A stretch of DNA of 15,596 nucleotides from Perlabentimonas sp034006965 (GCA_034006965.1 JAVERU010000073.1:1-15596), one strand, 5' to 3'; counted from the stretch's first letter, positions 1 to 8,036 are shown. Notes: a model not told the origin generated them from the letters alone. Translations and numbers: made by a program.

Positions 1-1348
1 CTCCAACTTTTGCATTTAGCTTGTGAGGAATAATTCCCTTTGAGAGGTTAAGCGTTACAGCTGTTAAACCATATCCCATATTGGATATATCCATGATGGC
101 AGGTGTGTAGCGGTTAACCACGTTGCCATGTGGCATAAGTATGTATGCACCAGAACTTATAAAAATATTTGCTGGAGCTCCCCAGTAATTTCCTGTCATT
201 ACCCCCGAATACTTACCATCATCTATTCCATTATCATCACCAGTGGTGTAAAGAATATCTGTTGTAATAACGTCGTTAAGCGTTTGACCATACCTATACG
301 ATACCCTGAGGTTGGCCCCAACACCAAAAATATCAGTTGCCTTTTGCCACTCGCTATCGGCTAAAGCTGCATTTGTAAGCGTATCGGTTTTGCCCAGATT
401 GACGTTTACAAAACCATTAATCATCCAGGGATCATGCCAATGTTCAGTATTTCTGCCAAAGTATGTACCCAACCACACAATATCAGCTCTATAATCATTA
501 CTTCCATAATTAAAACGATACACCCCATTATGGGTTGTTAACAAACTATTAAGCCCTTGTCCTAGAATAGAAACTCCTCCGGCTCCAGAGGCTCTGTCCT
601 TAAGATAGTATGCAGAAAGTCCTAGTTTCCAAGATTTGGTGATGTCTTTTTCGCCCGTTAACTCCATAAGCGTAACATCATCTACTAGGTGCACATAATT
701 CTCATAGAGTTTATAATACCCTGCCTTGAGCATTGAGTAATCCCACTCCTTGCGAAATGATATACCAACCCCATCGGTTCCCCAATATGAAAGCCTGTAT
801 CCAGTTGTGGTCATTTTGTCAAAAAGAGTTCGATAAGGGTTATACGGTGTATCGAACATACGTTGCAGCCCAATGTTTATCTGCCATCCCTTGGCGGGTA
901 ATAGTTCAAGTTCGAGATTCTGAGTTTGCAAATTCACCTGATCGCCCGAAATGGCTGAACCAAAGTTGCCCCCAACACCGTATGCTGCATCACCCCAAGT
1001 CCAATCAATTTCGAAAGAGGCCCTAAGTATTGCCTTGCCATCAAAGAGATTGGGCTTATATATAAAGAAAGGTGTAATGCGTTGCTCAGCATATTTACTG
1101 GTATGACTGCTACTTGTAGATGCAGTATTTCCACCAAACAATCGTCCAACAACCTGACCTTTCAAAAAATCATTTTTTGGGAAATAATTAGAGGCCACCC
1201 CTTGATTTATGTAAAAAGCCAAAAACTCCAATTCTTTATTGGCTTTATCTGGAATCTCTTTTGAGAAATACTGATTAGTAGGCATTTGAGAAAACGCTGT
1301 GCTTTCAAAAATCAGTAACGACAGAATTCCTATTAAAATATTTTTCAC
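1..1348 (-). CDS. Porin-like outer-membrane beta-barrel protein, 3' end outside window
   Basis: An open frame of 449 codons runs on the minus strand from a GTG at 1348 to the left window edge without a stop. The N-terminus is a clear Sec signal peptide (MKNILIGILSLLIFESTAFS followed by Q). The mature part is rich in alternating aromatic/polar stretches ending in Y, F or W, and in Gly/Asn/Asp turns, as in outer-membrane barrels. A segment near residues 375-440 (TTGDDNG, then NYWGAPANIF and PHGNVVNRY) resembles alginate-export-like or general porins. GTG is chosen because the signal peptide begins exactly there and no ATG lies in frame nearby upstream. It lies 86 bp downstream of the lipoprotein gene on the same strand and may share its transcript. 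The substrate cannot be read from sequence; a nutrient or organic-acid porin and an export pore both fit. Surface barrel is fairly sure, family uncertain. Confidence 0.75.
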   Translation of the reverse strand, partial: MKNILIGILSLLIFESTAFSQMPTNQYFSKEIPDKANKELEFLAFYINQGVASNYFPKNDFLKGQVVGRLFGGNTASTSSSHTSKYAEQRITPFFIYKPNLFDGKAILRASFEIDWTWGDAAYGVGGNFGSAISGDQVNLQTQNLELELLPAKGWQINIGLQRMFDTPYNPYRTLFDKMTTTGYRLSYWGTDGVGISFRKEWDYSMLKAGYYKLYENYVHLVDDVTLMELTGEKDITKSWKLGLSAYYLKDRASGAGGVSILGQGLNSLLTTHNGVYRFNYGSNDYRADIVWLGTYFGRNTEHWHDPWMINGFVNVNLGKTDTLTNAALADSEWQKATDIFGVGANLRVSYRYGQTLNDVITTDILYTTGDDNGIDDGKYSGVMTGNYWGAPANIFISSGAYILMPHGNVVNRYTPAIMDISNMGYGLTAVTLNLSKGIIPHKLNAKVG

Positions 1349-1434
1349 CGTAAAAGGGTTTAGAGAGTTAGTTACAAACAATAAAAAAACCAGAAATCAG
1401 AAAATTTGTCATTCCAACTAAACAATACAAGGTA

Positions 1435-1947
1435 TTAGATGTCTGCTAGTTTTACAAATTTCTGAACGTTCATCATACCCAAAACACCACCGCTTGTGCT
1501 GCCAAAACCTGACTCAGCCGTTGGCGCTGTTGCTCCAATATCGGGTTGGGTTTGAGTCACTTCGTACTGCATTGTATATGGGTCAACATCAACCGATATC
1601 TCAAAAATCCCCTCGCTTGTTACCGCTGTTGGTGTAGTTTGGTTAAGGATAATATTCCAAATGGTTCCAAAACCGGAATTCTCCTGAGAGTATGTTCCTT
1701 TATAGGTAGTTTTTGTTCCTTCTGCAAACGATTCAACTAGATACGTGTTGTTGCTATCGAACTTAGAATAAATGGAATCTACCTTAAAATAGGTAACAAG
1801 CAGCGGAGCAACATTATCTCCCGATGAGTACCATTCTCCTACGATTCCAATTTTTTGAGGATCATTATTATCATCTTCCTCCTCGCTCTTCTGGCATCCT
1901 GCGAATACAACTGCAAGTAGCAGTCCAAAAATAATTGTCTTCTTCAT
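1435..1947 (-). CDS. Small outer-membrane lipoprotein, lipocalin-like, hypothetical
   Basis: The product is 170 aa and begins with a type II signal peptide: MKK, a hydrophobic core and the lipobox FAGC with lipidated Cys at residue 18. QKSEEEDD follows directly. In Bacteroidetes an acidic patch right after the cysteine acts as a lipoprotein export signal to the cell surface, so surface display is likely (inference). A 'GIVGEWYSSGD' segment near residues 31-41 followed by beta-strand-like stretches recalls small lipocalin-like proteins, but no specific family is recognised. A longer frame opens at 1986. The ATG at 1947 is preferred because it puts the signal peptide at the N-terminus, whereas the 13 extra residues (MKSNQTKHLKTKV) are unlike a signal n-region. 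It lies upstream of and co-directional with the barrel protein, so the two may form a surface lipoprotein/barrel pair. Function unknown. Confidence 0.75.
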   Translation of the reverse strand: MKKTIIFGLLLAVVFAGCQKSEEEDDNNDPQKIGIVGEWYSSGDNVAPLLVTYFKVDSIYSKFDSNNTYLVESFAEGTKTTYKGTYSQENSGFGTIWNIILNQTTPTAVTSEGIFEISVDVDPYTMQYEVTQTQPDIGATAPTAESGFGSTSGGVLGMMNVQKFVKLADI

Positions 1948-2149
1948 AACTTTAGTTTTTAAGTGTTTAGTTTGATTTGATTTCAAAACAATTTACTGCA
2001 AGTAACAAAACATTAATTCCTAGCTCAAGTACCAATGTAAATTAAAAGGGTTGACTTAAAAATAAAAAAAAGCGTAGTACTGACTTATAATACTGATTAT
2101 ATGCACATTAATCAACAAAAAAAGCAGTTCCGACTAACTGAAATAGGAA
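1948..2149 (-). other. 202-bp gap between the KAS III pair and the lipoprotein gene
   Basis: This A/T-rich gap holds a weak terminator-like hairpin next to the upstream gene (listed separately) and no credible ORF. A promoter for the lipoprotein gene is expected here, but I found no clean TAnnTTTG box on the minus strand. Confidence 0.4.
2117..2140 (-). terminator. Probable weak intrinsic terminator after the six-gene operon
   Basis: On the minus strand, about 10 nt after the stop codon at 2150, CAGTT and AACTG form a 5-bp stem around a 6-nt loop. The stem is followed by C and seven T residues. It is short but well placed to end transcription of the operon before the lipoprotein gene. Confidence 0.5.
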
Positions 2150-3166
2150 TCATCCCCATCTTATCACGTTTGCACCCCATGCATAGCCTATACCAGCAGC
2201 AATCATAGACATTATGGTGCCTGGCTTCAATTTCCCCTGCTGCTGGGCCAAGTGGAGCGATAGTATCTGATCGATTTGGCCCATATGTCCATACTCCTCA
2301 AGGTAAATGGTTTGCTCCATGGTTAGGCCCAACTCCTGAACAATATACTCGTACATTGAGCGCTTAAAGTGAAGCCCAGCCAGATAACCCATTTGGTTCA
2401 TATCGACCTCTGATTTTTCGAAAGCCCGCTTAATGCAGTGCATCCAGTTACCTATCGACACCTCGTTAAGCCTATCCTTCATATGCTTCTCGTTGAAAAC
2501 CCGAAGCGACTTGTAGGCGACATCAACATTTTCCTTGGTAATTGGATTACAGGTTCCTCCATACTCAACGCCAGCATCGCGAGCTAGTGACCCATCAGTC
2601 ATTATATGGGTACCCAAAACCAGATTTTTGCCAATATCCCGCTTAAGGATAAGAGCACCTGCTCCTGCTGAGAGATTGTACATGAACGATACGCTGGAGT
2701 CAGCGAAGTCAATAAAATCGCCGTTGCGATAACCACCAACTATCATCACGGTTTCAATCTCGGGGTCGGCAATCATCATATCCTTGGCCATTTTCATAGC
2801 GGCAACAGTGGTGCCGCAGCGTTGCTGAACATCAATAGCCCAAGCATTGGTAGCACCAATTCGCTCCTGAATGTAAATGCCAGATGTGGTTAGCGGATAC
2901 TCCTTCCACTCCTCGCCAATGCAAAGGATTAGATCGATAGATCTTGGATCGACTCTCGTATTTTTTAGGGCATCGAGCCCGGCCTTGGCTCCCATCTCCT
3001 GAGTTCCGTCTCCCTCACCGGGAACAACTATGGATTTAATCCCAAGCTTTTCGATAACCGCCTGCACACTCCAAACGCCACCTGTGGCTTCGGATATTTG
3101 CTTTGCTGTCATTCGCTCTTTGGGGATGTAGATCCCGGTTCCTACTATTCCTATTTGTGGGGTCAT
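2150..3166 (-). CDS. KAS III (FabH)-like protein A, Asn-to-His variant triad
   Basis: This 338-aa protein has the length and two-half thiolase fold layout of 3-oxoacyl-ACP synthase III. The N-terminal IGIVGTGIYIPKE strand/loop is typical, the nucleophile is Cys117 in QQRCGTT, and a C-terminal AAGIGYAWGAN glycine loop is present. The FabH triad is Cys-His-Asn. Here Cys117 and a candidate His266 (GLHFKR) are kept, but the Asn loop normally reading GNTS is GHMG, with His294 in the Asn position. The usual HQAN motif around the catalytic His is also lost. A Cys-His pair without Asn occurs in other KAS III-like condensing or acyl-transfer enzymes such as PqsC, so activity is possible but substrate and reaction are unknown. 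The neighbouring gene, 17 bp upstream, is a second divergent KAS III, suggesting a heteromeric enzyme (inference). It is unlikely to be the housekeeping FabH. It is last in the operon. Confidence 0.85.
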   Translation of the reverse strand: MTPQIGIVGTGIYIPKERMTAKQISEATGGVWSVQAVIEKLGIKSIVVPGEGDGTQEMGAKAGLDALKNTRVDPRSIDLILCIGEEWKEYPLTTSGIYIQERIGATNAWAIDVQQRCGTTVAAMKMAKDMMIADPEIETVMIVGGYRNGDFIDFADSSVSFMYNLSAGAGALILKRDIGKNLVLGTHIMTDGSLARDAGVEYGGTCNPITKENVDVAYKSLRVFNEKHMKDRLNEVSIGNWMHCIKRAFEKSEVDMNQMGYLAGLHFKRSMYEYIVQELGLTMEQTIYLEEYGHMGQIDQILSLHLAQQQGKLKPGTIMSMIAAGIGYAWGANVIRWG

Positions 3167-3183
3167 TATTGCTGATTTTGATG

Positions 3184-4191
3184 TTAGTAGATAAACAGGT
3201 TGCTGCCCACAGCAAGGCCTGCTCCAGATGCCATTAGCACAACTTTATCGCCTCGTTTTACCTTACCCTCTTTTACCGCGTGATGAAAGGCCATAGGCAA
3301 ACAGCCAGATCCCGTATAACCGTAACGGTCCATTACGTAGCTAGTTTTGGTTTCAGGCTGGTTTAACTCATTCATCACCTTAATAATTACCGATTTATTT
3401 ATTTGGGTAAAAATGAAATGGTCAACACCATCAACACTTTCGCCTGCCTTACTTAAAAGATGTTTAACCACCATAGGCCATAGCCTTACATTCCGATCGC
3501 CAGGCAAGGGTTGTAAGTTTAATAGCCCTTGCTTTTCTTGGCTAATAAGTTCGGGGGTTATAGGATTTCGACTCCCACCAGCGTAAACCCCAATGTAATC
3601 CCACTGGGTACCATCGGTAAGCAGTTGACCAACAATGTACCCCGATCTCTCATCGTTGTTCCGTTCCAACACGAATGCCCCTGCCCCATCGGCAAAAATG
3701 GAGTAGCCAAAGGCATCGCCCGGACGAACAAAAGCAGGCATATTGTAAACCCCAACGACCACAGCGTACTTTATGGTTTTATCGGTTGCCATAATGCGTA
3801 CCGCATTATCGAGCGCAATGGCAAAGCTAGCGCACGATGCGCTTACGTCGAAGGTTGAAGCCCATGTCTCGCCTTTTTGAATTCGCCCCTGAACCACTAT
3901 GGATGTGGCAGGAGTAATAAATTCAGGGGTATCAGTACCAACTATAAATAACCCGATATCATCTGCCGAAATTTTAGCATCGGCAATGGCCTGCTCAGCT
4001 GCTTTGGTGGCAAAATCGGCAGTAGTTTCATCAATGCCACGCAAATGGGCAATATGTCGCTTGTAAATACCCAGCTTCGCCTCGGTTTTATCGTGATCGA
4101 ACTCAATGCCTGCCAAACTTTTCAATTCGAGATTGTCGATGGGTTCGCCCGGCGCGTAAACTCCTGTTCCTGCTATTTTTACTGGTAACAT
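3184..4191 (-). CDS. KAS III (FabH)-like protein B, His and Asn of triad replaced
   Basis: This 335-aa KAS III-like protein starts MLPVKIAGTGVYAPG, aligning with the usual FabH N-terminus. The nucleophile Cys120 sits in a good SASCASF context. The oxyanion/CoA-side glycine loop ASGAGLAVGSN is near residues 321-331. The loop that carries the catalytic His in FabH (HQAN) reads TQIN (Thr262), and the GNTS loop reads GYTG (Tyr292). Two of the three canonical catalytic residues are therefore missing while Cys stays. It may act only in acyl transfer, or as a structural or acyl-carrying partner of the neighbouring protein (inference). A longer frame opens at 4233, but those 14 extra residues (MAGHTLTQSLTHST) are a translation of a tetranucleotide repeat, so the ATG at 4191 is chosen. 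The gene lies between the CoA-transferase and the second KAS III. Confidence 0.83.
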   Translation of the reverse strand: MLPVKIAGTGVYAPGEPIDNLELKSLAGIEFDHDKTEAKLGIYKRHIAHLRGIDETTADFATKAAEQAIADAKISADDIGLFIVGTDTPEFITPATSIVVQGRIQKGETWASTFDVSASCASFAIALDNAVRIMATDKTIKYAVVVGVYNMPAFVRPGDAFGYSIFADGAGAFVLERNNDERSGYIVGQLLTDGTQWDYIGVYAGGSRNPITPELISQEKQGLLNLQPLPGDRNVRLWPMVVKHLLSKAGESVDGVDHFIFTQINKSVIIKVMNELNQPETKTSYVMDRYGYTGSGCLPMAFHHAVKEGKVKRGDKVVLMASGAGLAVGSNLFIY

Positions 4192-4288
4192 CGTTGAATG
4201 AGTGAGTGATTGTGTGAGTGTGTGACCTGCCAAAGGCAGGCAAGTTGATTGATTGTTTAATGATTAACGTCTACCGATTACCGGCACA
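4192..4288. repeat. Simple-repeat-filled gap: tetramers, small hairpin and heptamers
   Basis: Almost the whole 97-bp gap is low-complexity. Positions 4196-4223 are seven tetramers of the type GAGT/GATT/GTGT. Positions 4226-4240 form a CCTGCC-AAA-GGCAGG hairpin, and 4247-4258 are GATT-like tetramers. Positions 4262-4282 are three in-phase heptamers (GATTAAC, GTCTACC, GATTACC). The tetramer tract is directly 5' of the KAS III protein B start codon, where ribosome binding would occur. The same heptamer type recurs in two other gaps of this operon. Confidence 0.8.
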
Positions 4289-5599
4289 CTAGACATACCC
4301 CATCTTCTCTGCTTTCGCAGTAAGTTCAGCCTTAAAATCGGGATGTGCAATGGAAATTAGCGCCTTGGTTCGTTCCTTTACGGTTAATCCTGTAAGCCTA
4401 ACAGAACCAAACTCTGTTACAACCCAGTCGGTATTGCTGCGATGCAGGGTTACCGCAGTACCCTCGGGAAGCACAGGAACGATTGTCGAAATCTTTCCCT
4501 TCTGTGCAGTCGCTCTGCAAGCAATAATCGATTTCCCCAAACCATCGAAACCCTCAACCGCACCAACAGCGGTATCTGTCTGTCCGCCTGTGCCCGAGTA
4601 CTGGTTAATACCTATCGATTCGCTGGCCACCTGCCCAGTAAAATCGATCATTATGCAGGTGTTTATGGAAACCATTTTGGAGTTGTTTTTCATAATGCAA
4701 GGGTCGTTCACGTACTTGCCACGCAAAAATTCTACCGCTGGATTGTTGTTTAGCCATTGGTACATCTTTTCAGAGCCCATAGCAAAAGTACAGATGAACT
4801 TATCCTTGTGAAAAGCCTTCTGCTTATTGGTGATTACACCCATCTCGTATAGTTCCACCATTGAGTCCACTAGCATTTCGGTGTGTACACCCAAATCCTT
4901 CTTATCTCGAAGCGATAGGGCTGCCGCATTGGGTATTTCGCCAATACCAAGCTGAATGGTTGACCCATCGTCAACCAGCTGGGCAATATTGTTACCAATC
5001 TTCTTTGCCACCTCATCGGGTTCGGGCGATGAAAGGGTTGGTGGGGTTTGCGAGTACTCCACAAAGTAGTCAACATCATCAATATGTACGTGCGTATCGC
5101 CAAATGTGCGGGGTAGCTTATCGTTTACCTCAAGCACCGTTATTTCGGCAGCCTCAAGAATATCTTTCTCGTAGGTAACACCCAGCGATAGTGATACGAA
5201 TCCCTTCTCATCGGGCGGAGTACAAGTACCAAAAAACATATGCGGTTTGCGTACCTTGAGCCTATCGGTTGCGGCACGATGTAACATATTAGGAACAAAA
5301 GTAACCGTTCCAGCTCCCTCCTTTATGGCCTGACGTGAGCCCGGTGCATGAAACCAGCTGCAAAGTTCAAAGTGTCCCTTCATCTCGGGTTTCATATAAA
5401 AATCGTATGGTTTTAGCGTAAGTACGGAGAAAACCTGCACATTCTTAACCCTATCTTTTACAAGATGAAACTTACTCATACAGCCCTGTGGTTCGGAAGC
5501 ACACTGAGCCACTATTACATCGGTTTCGCTTTTTAACAGCTTAACGGCTTGCTCAATTGATATTAGCTTTGCTTTATACTCGGGAGAATAGTCCTTCAT
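4289..5599 (-). CDS. Acetyl-CoA hydrolase/4-hydroxybutyrate CoA-transferase family protein
   Basis: This 436-aa protein is full length for the family that includes 4-hydroxybutyrate CoA-transferase and acetyl-CoA:carboxylate CoA-transferases. These enzymes move CoA between acetyl-CoA and a carboxylic acid through a glutamyl-CoA intermediate in the cytosol. The likely catalytic glutamate is Glu241 in GVHTEMLVD, matching the G-[IV]-H-[ST]-E-M motif of the family. Other landmarks are FGDTHVHIDDVDYFVE (residues 166-181), QLGIGEIPNA (216-225), and the glycine-rich substrate loop around YSGTGGQTD. The gene is 12 bp downstream of the symporter gene, a tight linkage suggesting that the imported acid is this enzyme's substrate (inference). 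Whether the acceptor is 4-hydroxybutyrate, 3-hydroxybutyrate, acetoacetate or another short acid cannot be decided. Family assignment is confident. Confidence 0.9.
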   Translation of the reverse strand: MKDYSPEYKAKLISIEQAVKLLKSETDVIVAQCASEPQGCMSKFHLVKDRVKNVQVFSVLTLKPYDFYMKPEMKGHFELCSWFHAPGSRQAIKEGAGTVTFVPNMLHRAATDRLKVRKPHMFFGTCTPPDEKGFVSLSLGVTYEKDILEAAEITVLEVNDKLPRTFGDTHVHIDDVDYFVEYSQTPPTLSSPEPDEVAKKIGNNIAQLVDDGSTIQLGIGEIPNAAALSLRDKKDLGVHTEMLVDSMVELYEMGVITNKQKAFHKDKFICTFAMGSEKMYQWLNNNPAVEFLRGKYVNDPCIMKNNSKMVSINTCIMIDFTGQVASESIGINQYSGTGGQTDTAVGAVEGFDGLGKSIIACRATAQKGKISTIVPVLPEGTAVTLHRSNTDWVVTEFGSVRLTGLTVKERTKALISIAHPDFKAELTAKAEKMGYV

Positions 5600-5611
5600 A
5601 ATAAAAAAGAT

Positions 5612-7162
5612 TTATGCTGATTTAGCTTTTATTCTATCGATTTGGTAAAGGGTTAGCCCAACAAGTGCCGAAAGCACAATGGCAGATGCTGCAGCGATGG
5701 CCGGATTGTGAACCGTTCCGACGAAGTACTTATTAAAGTAGCCCAAACTTGCAATTTCGTTGTTAACCAAATAGGGCAAACCGTAGTACACCCCGAAATG
5801 AGTAGCAAATGCTGTAATTGAAGCCCATAGTGGAGCTTTAAGGCTCACGCTCTTCCCGAAAATGCCAAGAACAATTGGTATGAAAATAATTGAGAAATAG
5901 GCGTAAACACCATTCTGCGCAAAAATTGCTACGCTTAAATTTGGCGATATTAGCTGCTGTCGCGATAGGATAAACGCAAAGACTGCCAAAGCAACAATAG
6001 CTAACCTGTTTATACGAATATAACTTTTATCGCTGTTTATTCTTTTACCAAATAGTGGGTTAATAATGTCGTTAGTAATACTGGTGCTAAGCGATTGAAT
6101 AAGCCCCTCAAGGGTTGACATTCCAGCACTAATCAGACCAAGAATAACAAACAGACCTACTAGCAACGACACCCATCCTTTGGAAAAGATATGGATAACG
6201 TAAGCTGGAATAATACTATCGTTACTCAACTTTGCACCATTCACCATAAGATCGGGAAACTCAACACGAGCATAAAGTCCAGCAATTACTACCGAGAAGA
6301 AAAGTGCCTCAACAATAACCGCAACTACCAAAAACCTATTCACATCGCTCTCCTTTTTCAGCAAAAGAGATTTTGTGATGATATGCGGCTGACAAACCAC
6401 TGCTGCGCCAATAATTACTTGCGCAAGGATTATTTCCCAAAAATCTCGAAATAGCGGGCTTCCCTCATTTGTCGATTTCACCAATACTGGATCGATAGAT
6501 TTTAAGGTCTCAAAAAAGCCCGTTATTCCGTTTCCAAAATGCTTATAACCAGAAGCCAGCAGAATTATTGCCACAATAACCATCACCCCAGCCTGAATGG
6601 CATTGGTGTACACCATCGAGTTTGCTCCACCAAACATCATATACCCAAAAACAAAGATGATTATGGTTGCCAGTGTAAATATCTCGTTTGTATTGAGCGC
6701 GCTGGAAAAAACTTTAGTAAGGGCAACAAGTATCAAAACAATAAAGGTGATAAGCAAAACCGACAGGAATGCTATGAATAGCGAGTATCCATTGCTATTG
6801 TATCGTTTACCAATCCAGCTGGCTAGCGACACTGCGCTAACCGATTCGCCATACTTTCGAAAACTCTTGGTGAGCACAACCAGCGAGATCATTGAGGCTA
6901 GCGGAAAGAATAACCCAAACGATAAAACCCCGCTAACCCCATACAATGCAATTAGGCCTGGGTTAATGATAAAAGTAGCTGCACTTGTCATTGCAGCAGC
7001 TAACGACATACCAACAAAAGCTGGCGAAAAGTTAATGCTTCCCACTGCGTAATCCTTCATACTTTTGGTACCCATAGCACCCCTTATCACAAAATACAAA
7101 ACTGCCGATGCGTAAAGGGCTATCAGAATCCAAGTACCTAAAACTTGTGCGTTTGTTGCCAT
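5612..7162 (-). CDS. Sodium:solute symporter (SSS family)
   Basis: The 516-aa protein is almost entirely hydrophobic, with about 13 predicted membrane segments, as usual for the SSS family (PutP/ActP/panthothenate-type) in the inner membrane. Family landmarks are MSLAAAMTSAATFI near residues 52-65 (TM helix with the sodium/substrate unwound region), GGANSMVYTNAIQAGVM near 178-194, and the signature GLISAGMSTLEGLIQSLSTS near 342-361, followed by TNDI. It is expected to import a small solute with Na+. Its position between the SDR and the CoA-transferase genes, with only 12 bp to the latter, suggests a short-chain monocarboxylate (inference); sugars or amino acids cannot be excluded from sequence alone. 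No fused kinase or regulatory domain is present. Confidence 0.9.
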   Translation of the reverse strand: MATNAQVLGTWILIALYASAVLYFVIRGAMGTKSMKDYAVGSINFSPAFVGMSLAAAMTSAATFIINPGLIALYGVSGVLSFGLFFPLASMISLVVLTKSFRKYGESVSAVSLASWIGKRYNSNGYSLFIAFLSVLLITFIVLILVALTKVFSSALNTNEIFTLATIIIFVFGYMMFGGANSMVYTNAIQAGVMVIVAIILLASGYKHFGNGITGFFETLKSIDPVLVKSTNEGSPLFRDFWEIILAQVIIGAAVVCQPHIITKSLLLKKESDVNRFLVVAVIVEALFFSVVIAGLYARVEFPDLMVNGAKLSNDSIIPAYVIHIFSKGWVSLLVGLFVILGLISAGMSTLEGLIQSLSTSITNDIINPLFGKRINSDKSYIRINRLAIVALAVFAFILSRQQLISPNLSVAIFAQNGVYAYFSIIFIPIVLGIFGKSVSLKAPLWASITAFATHFGVYYGLPYLVNNEIASLGYFNKYFVGTVHNPAIAAASAIVLSALVGLTLYQIDRIKAKSA

Positions 7163-7272
7163 AATTAAATGATTTATGAAGATTAACGTTTTTTGATTAA
7201 AGACCAGTGAAAAAAATTTACCAATCTTTCTAAATCTATAATCATAAATCGTTAATCGATTTTCAATGTTCT
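7163..7272. repeat. Intergenic heptamer repeats in both orientations
   Basis: This 110-bp gap lies directly 5' of the symporter start. On the plus strand 7181-7201 reads as three in-phase heptamers (GATTAAC, GTTTTTT, GATTAAA), with GATTTAT at 7171-7177. On the minus strand 7257-7230 reads as four in-phase heptamers, all GATTNNN (GATTAAC, GATTTAT, GATTATA, GATTTAG). GATTTATGA at 7171-7179 has an exact inverted copy at 7242-7250, and GATTAACG at 7181-7188 has one at 7250-7257. No ORF or clear promoter is seen. Confidence 0.65.
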
Positions 7273-8016
7273 TTAAATGGTTATTCCACCGTCAACACTA
7301 AGCGTTGTGCCATTGATATAAGCAGCCTCATCGCTGGCAAGGAAAAGGTATGCCGATGCAATCTCCTCGGGCATACCCAAACGACCAACGGGCACCTTTG
7401 CCTCCATGGCTTTAAGCACATCCTCGGGCATTTTCTTCACCATTTCGGTAGCAATAAAACCGGGTGCAACTGCGTTAACAGTAACCCCCTTGCGACCCAA
7501 CTCACGAGCCATGGTTTTGGTCATACCAATAACACCAGCCTTAGTGGCTACGTAGTTTGTTTGGCCAAAGTTTCCGTAAAGCGCCACAACCGATGATGTA
7601 TTAATAATTCTACCATAACCCTTCTCAACCATATAACCGCTTACGCATTTAGCACAGTTGAAAACGCCAGTTAAATTTACATCAATTACCTGTTGCCACT
7701 GCTCGGGAGTCATCTTTTTAAGTGATGCATCGCGTGTAATACCAGCATTATTTATTAGGATATCTATCTTGCCAAACTCCTCAATGGCCTTCTTTGTGGC
7801 GCTCTCAACCTCAGCAAAAATTGCGGTATTAACCTTTGCAAATTTGGCTTTACCTCCATTTGATACCATTTCGGCAACGGTTTCCGTCCCCTTAGCCTCG
7901 TTCATATCCCAAATAATTACTGTGGCTCCCTCTTTTGCAAATAGGTTAGCCCCTGCTTTTCCTAAGCCATCGGCTCCACCTGTAATAATAGCTACCTTAT
8001 TCTCAAGTCTTTTCAT
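7273..8016 (-). CDS. SDR-family 3-oxoacyl-(CoA/ACP) reductase / 3-hydroxyacyl-CoA dehydrogenase, NAD-type
   Basis: At 247 aa this is a classical short-chain dehydrogenase of FabG/PhaB type. Visible are the nucleotide-binding motif TGGADGLG (12-19), NNAG (89-92), Asn114, and the catalytic Ser142, Tyr155 and Lys159 (SSVV...YVATK), plus the C-terminal SVDGGITI. Typical NADPH-using FabG/PhaB have a basic residue in the glycine motif. Here that position is Asp16 (GADGLG), and an acidic Asp37 closes beta-2 (IIWDMNE), which is the usual sign of NAD(H) preference. Together with the neighbouring thiolase and CoA-transferase this suggests oxidation of a 3-hydroxyacyl-CoA to a 3-ketoacyl-CoA (inference) rather than fatty acid synthesis. 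The start codon at 8016 is followed by a normal FabG N-terminus. A heptamer repeat tract lies 21 nt upstream of the start. Confidence 0.88.
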   Translation of the reverse strand: MKRLENKVAIITGGADGLGKAGANLFAKEGATVIIWDMNEAKGTETVAEMVSNGGKAKFAKVNTAIFAEVESATKKAIEEFGKIDILINNAGITRDASLKKMTPEQWQQVIDVNLTGVFNCAKCVSGYMVEKGYGRIINTSSVVALYGNFGQTNYVATKAGVIGMTKTMARELGRKGVTVNAVAPGFIATEMVKKMPEDVLKAMEAKVPVGRLGMPEEIASAYLFLASDEAAYINGTTLSVDGGITI

Positions 8017-8036
8017 ATTAATTGATTTTATTGATT

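Noticed and set aside
733..1026. 97-codon plus-strand frame in the first kilobase
   Set aside because: The minus-strand barrel frame is continuous through this stretch, with signal peptide and barrel-like composition; the plus frame has no such support.
1948..1986. Longer N-terminus for the lipoprotein from the ATG at 1986
   Set aside because: It would put 13 polar residues before the signal peptide; the internal ATG at 1947 gives a standard lipoprotein signal.
2150..4191. KAS III pair read as HMG-CoA synthase or as the housekeeping FabH
   Set aside because: No HMG-CoA synthase signature glutamate context was seen, and the FabH HQAN and GNTS motifs are not kept in either chain.
4350..4811. 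153-codon open frame on the plus strand opposite the CoA-transferase
   Set aside because: Shadow of a conserved gene; no domain, no promoter, no neighbours in the same direction.
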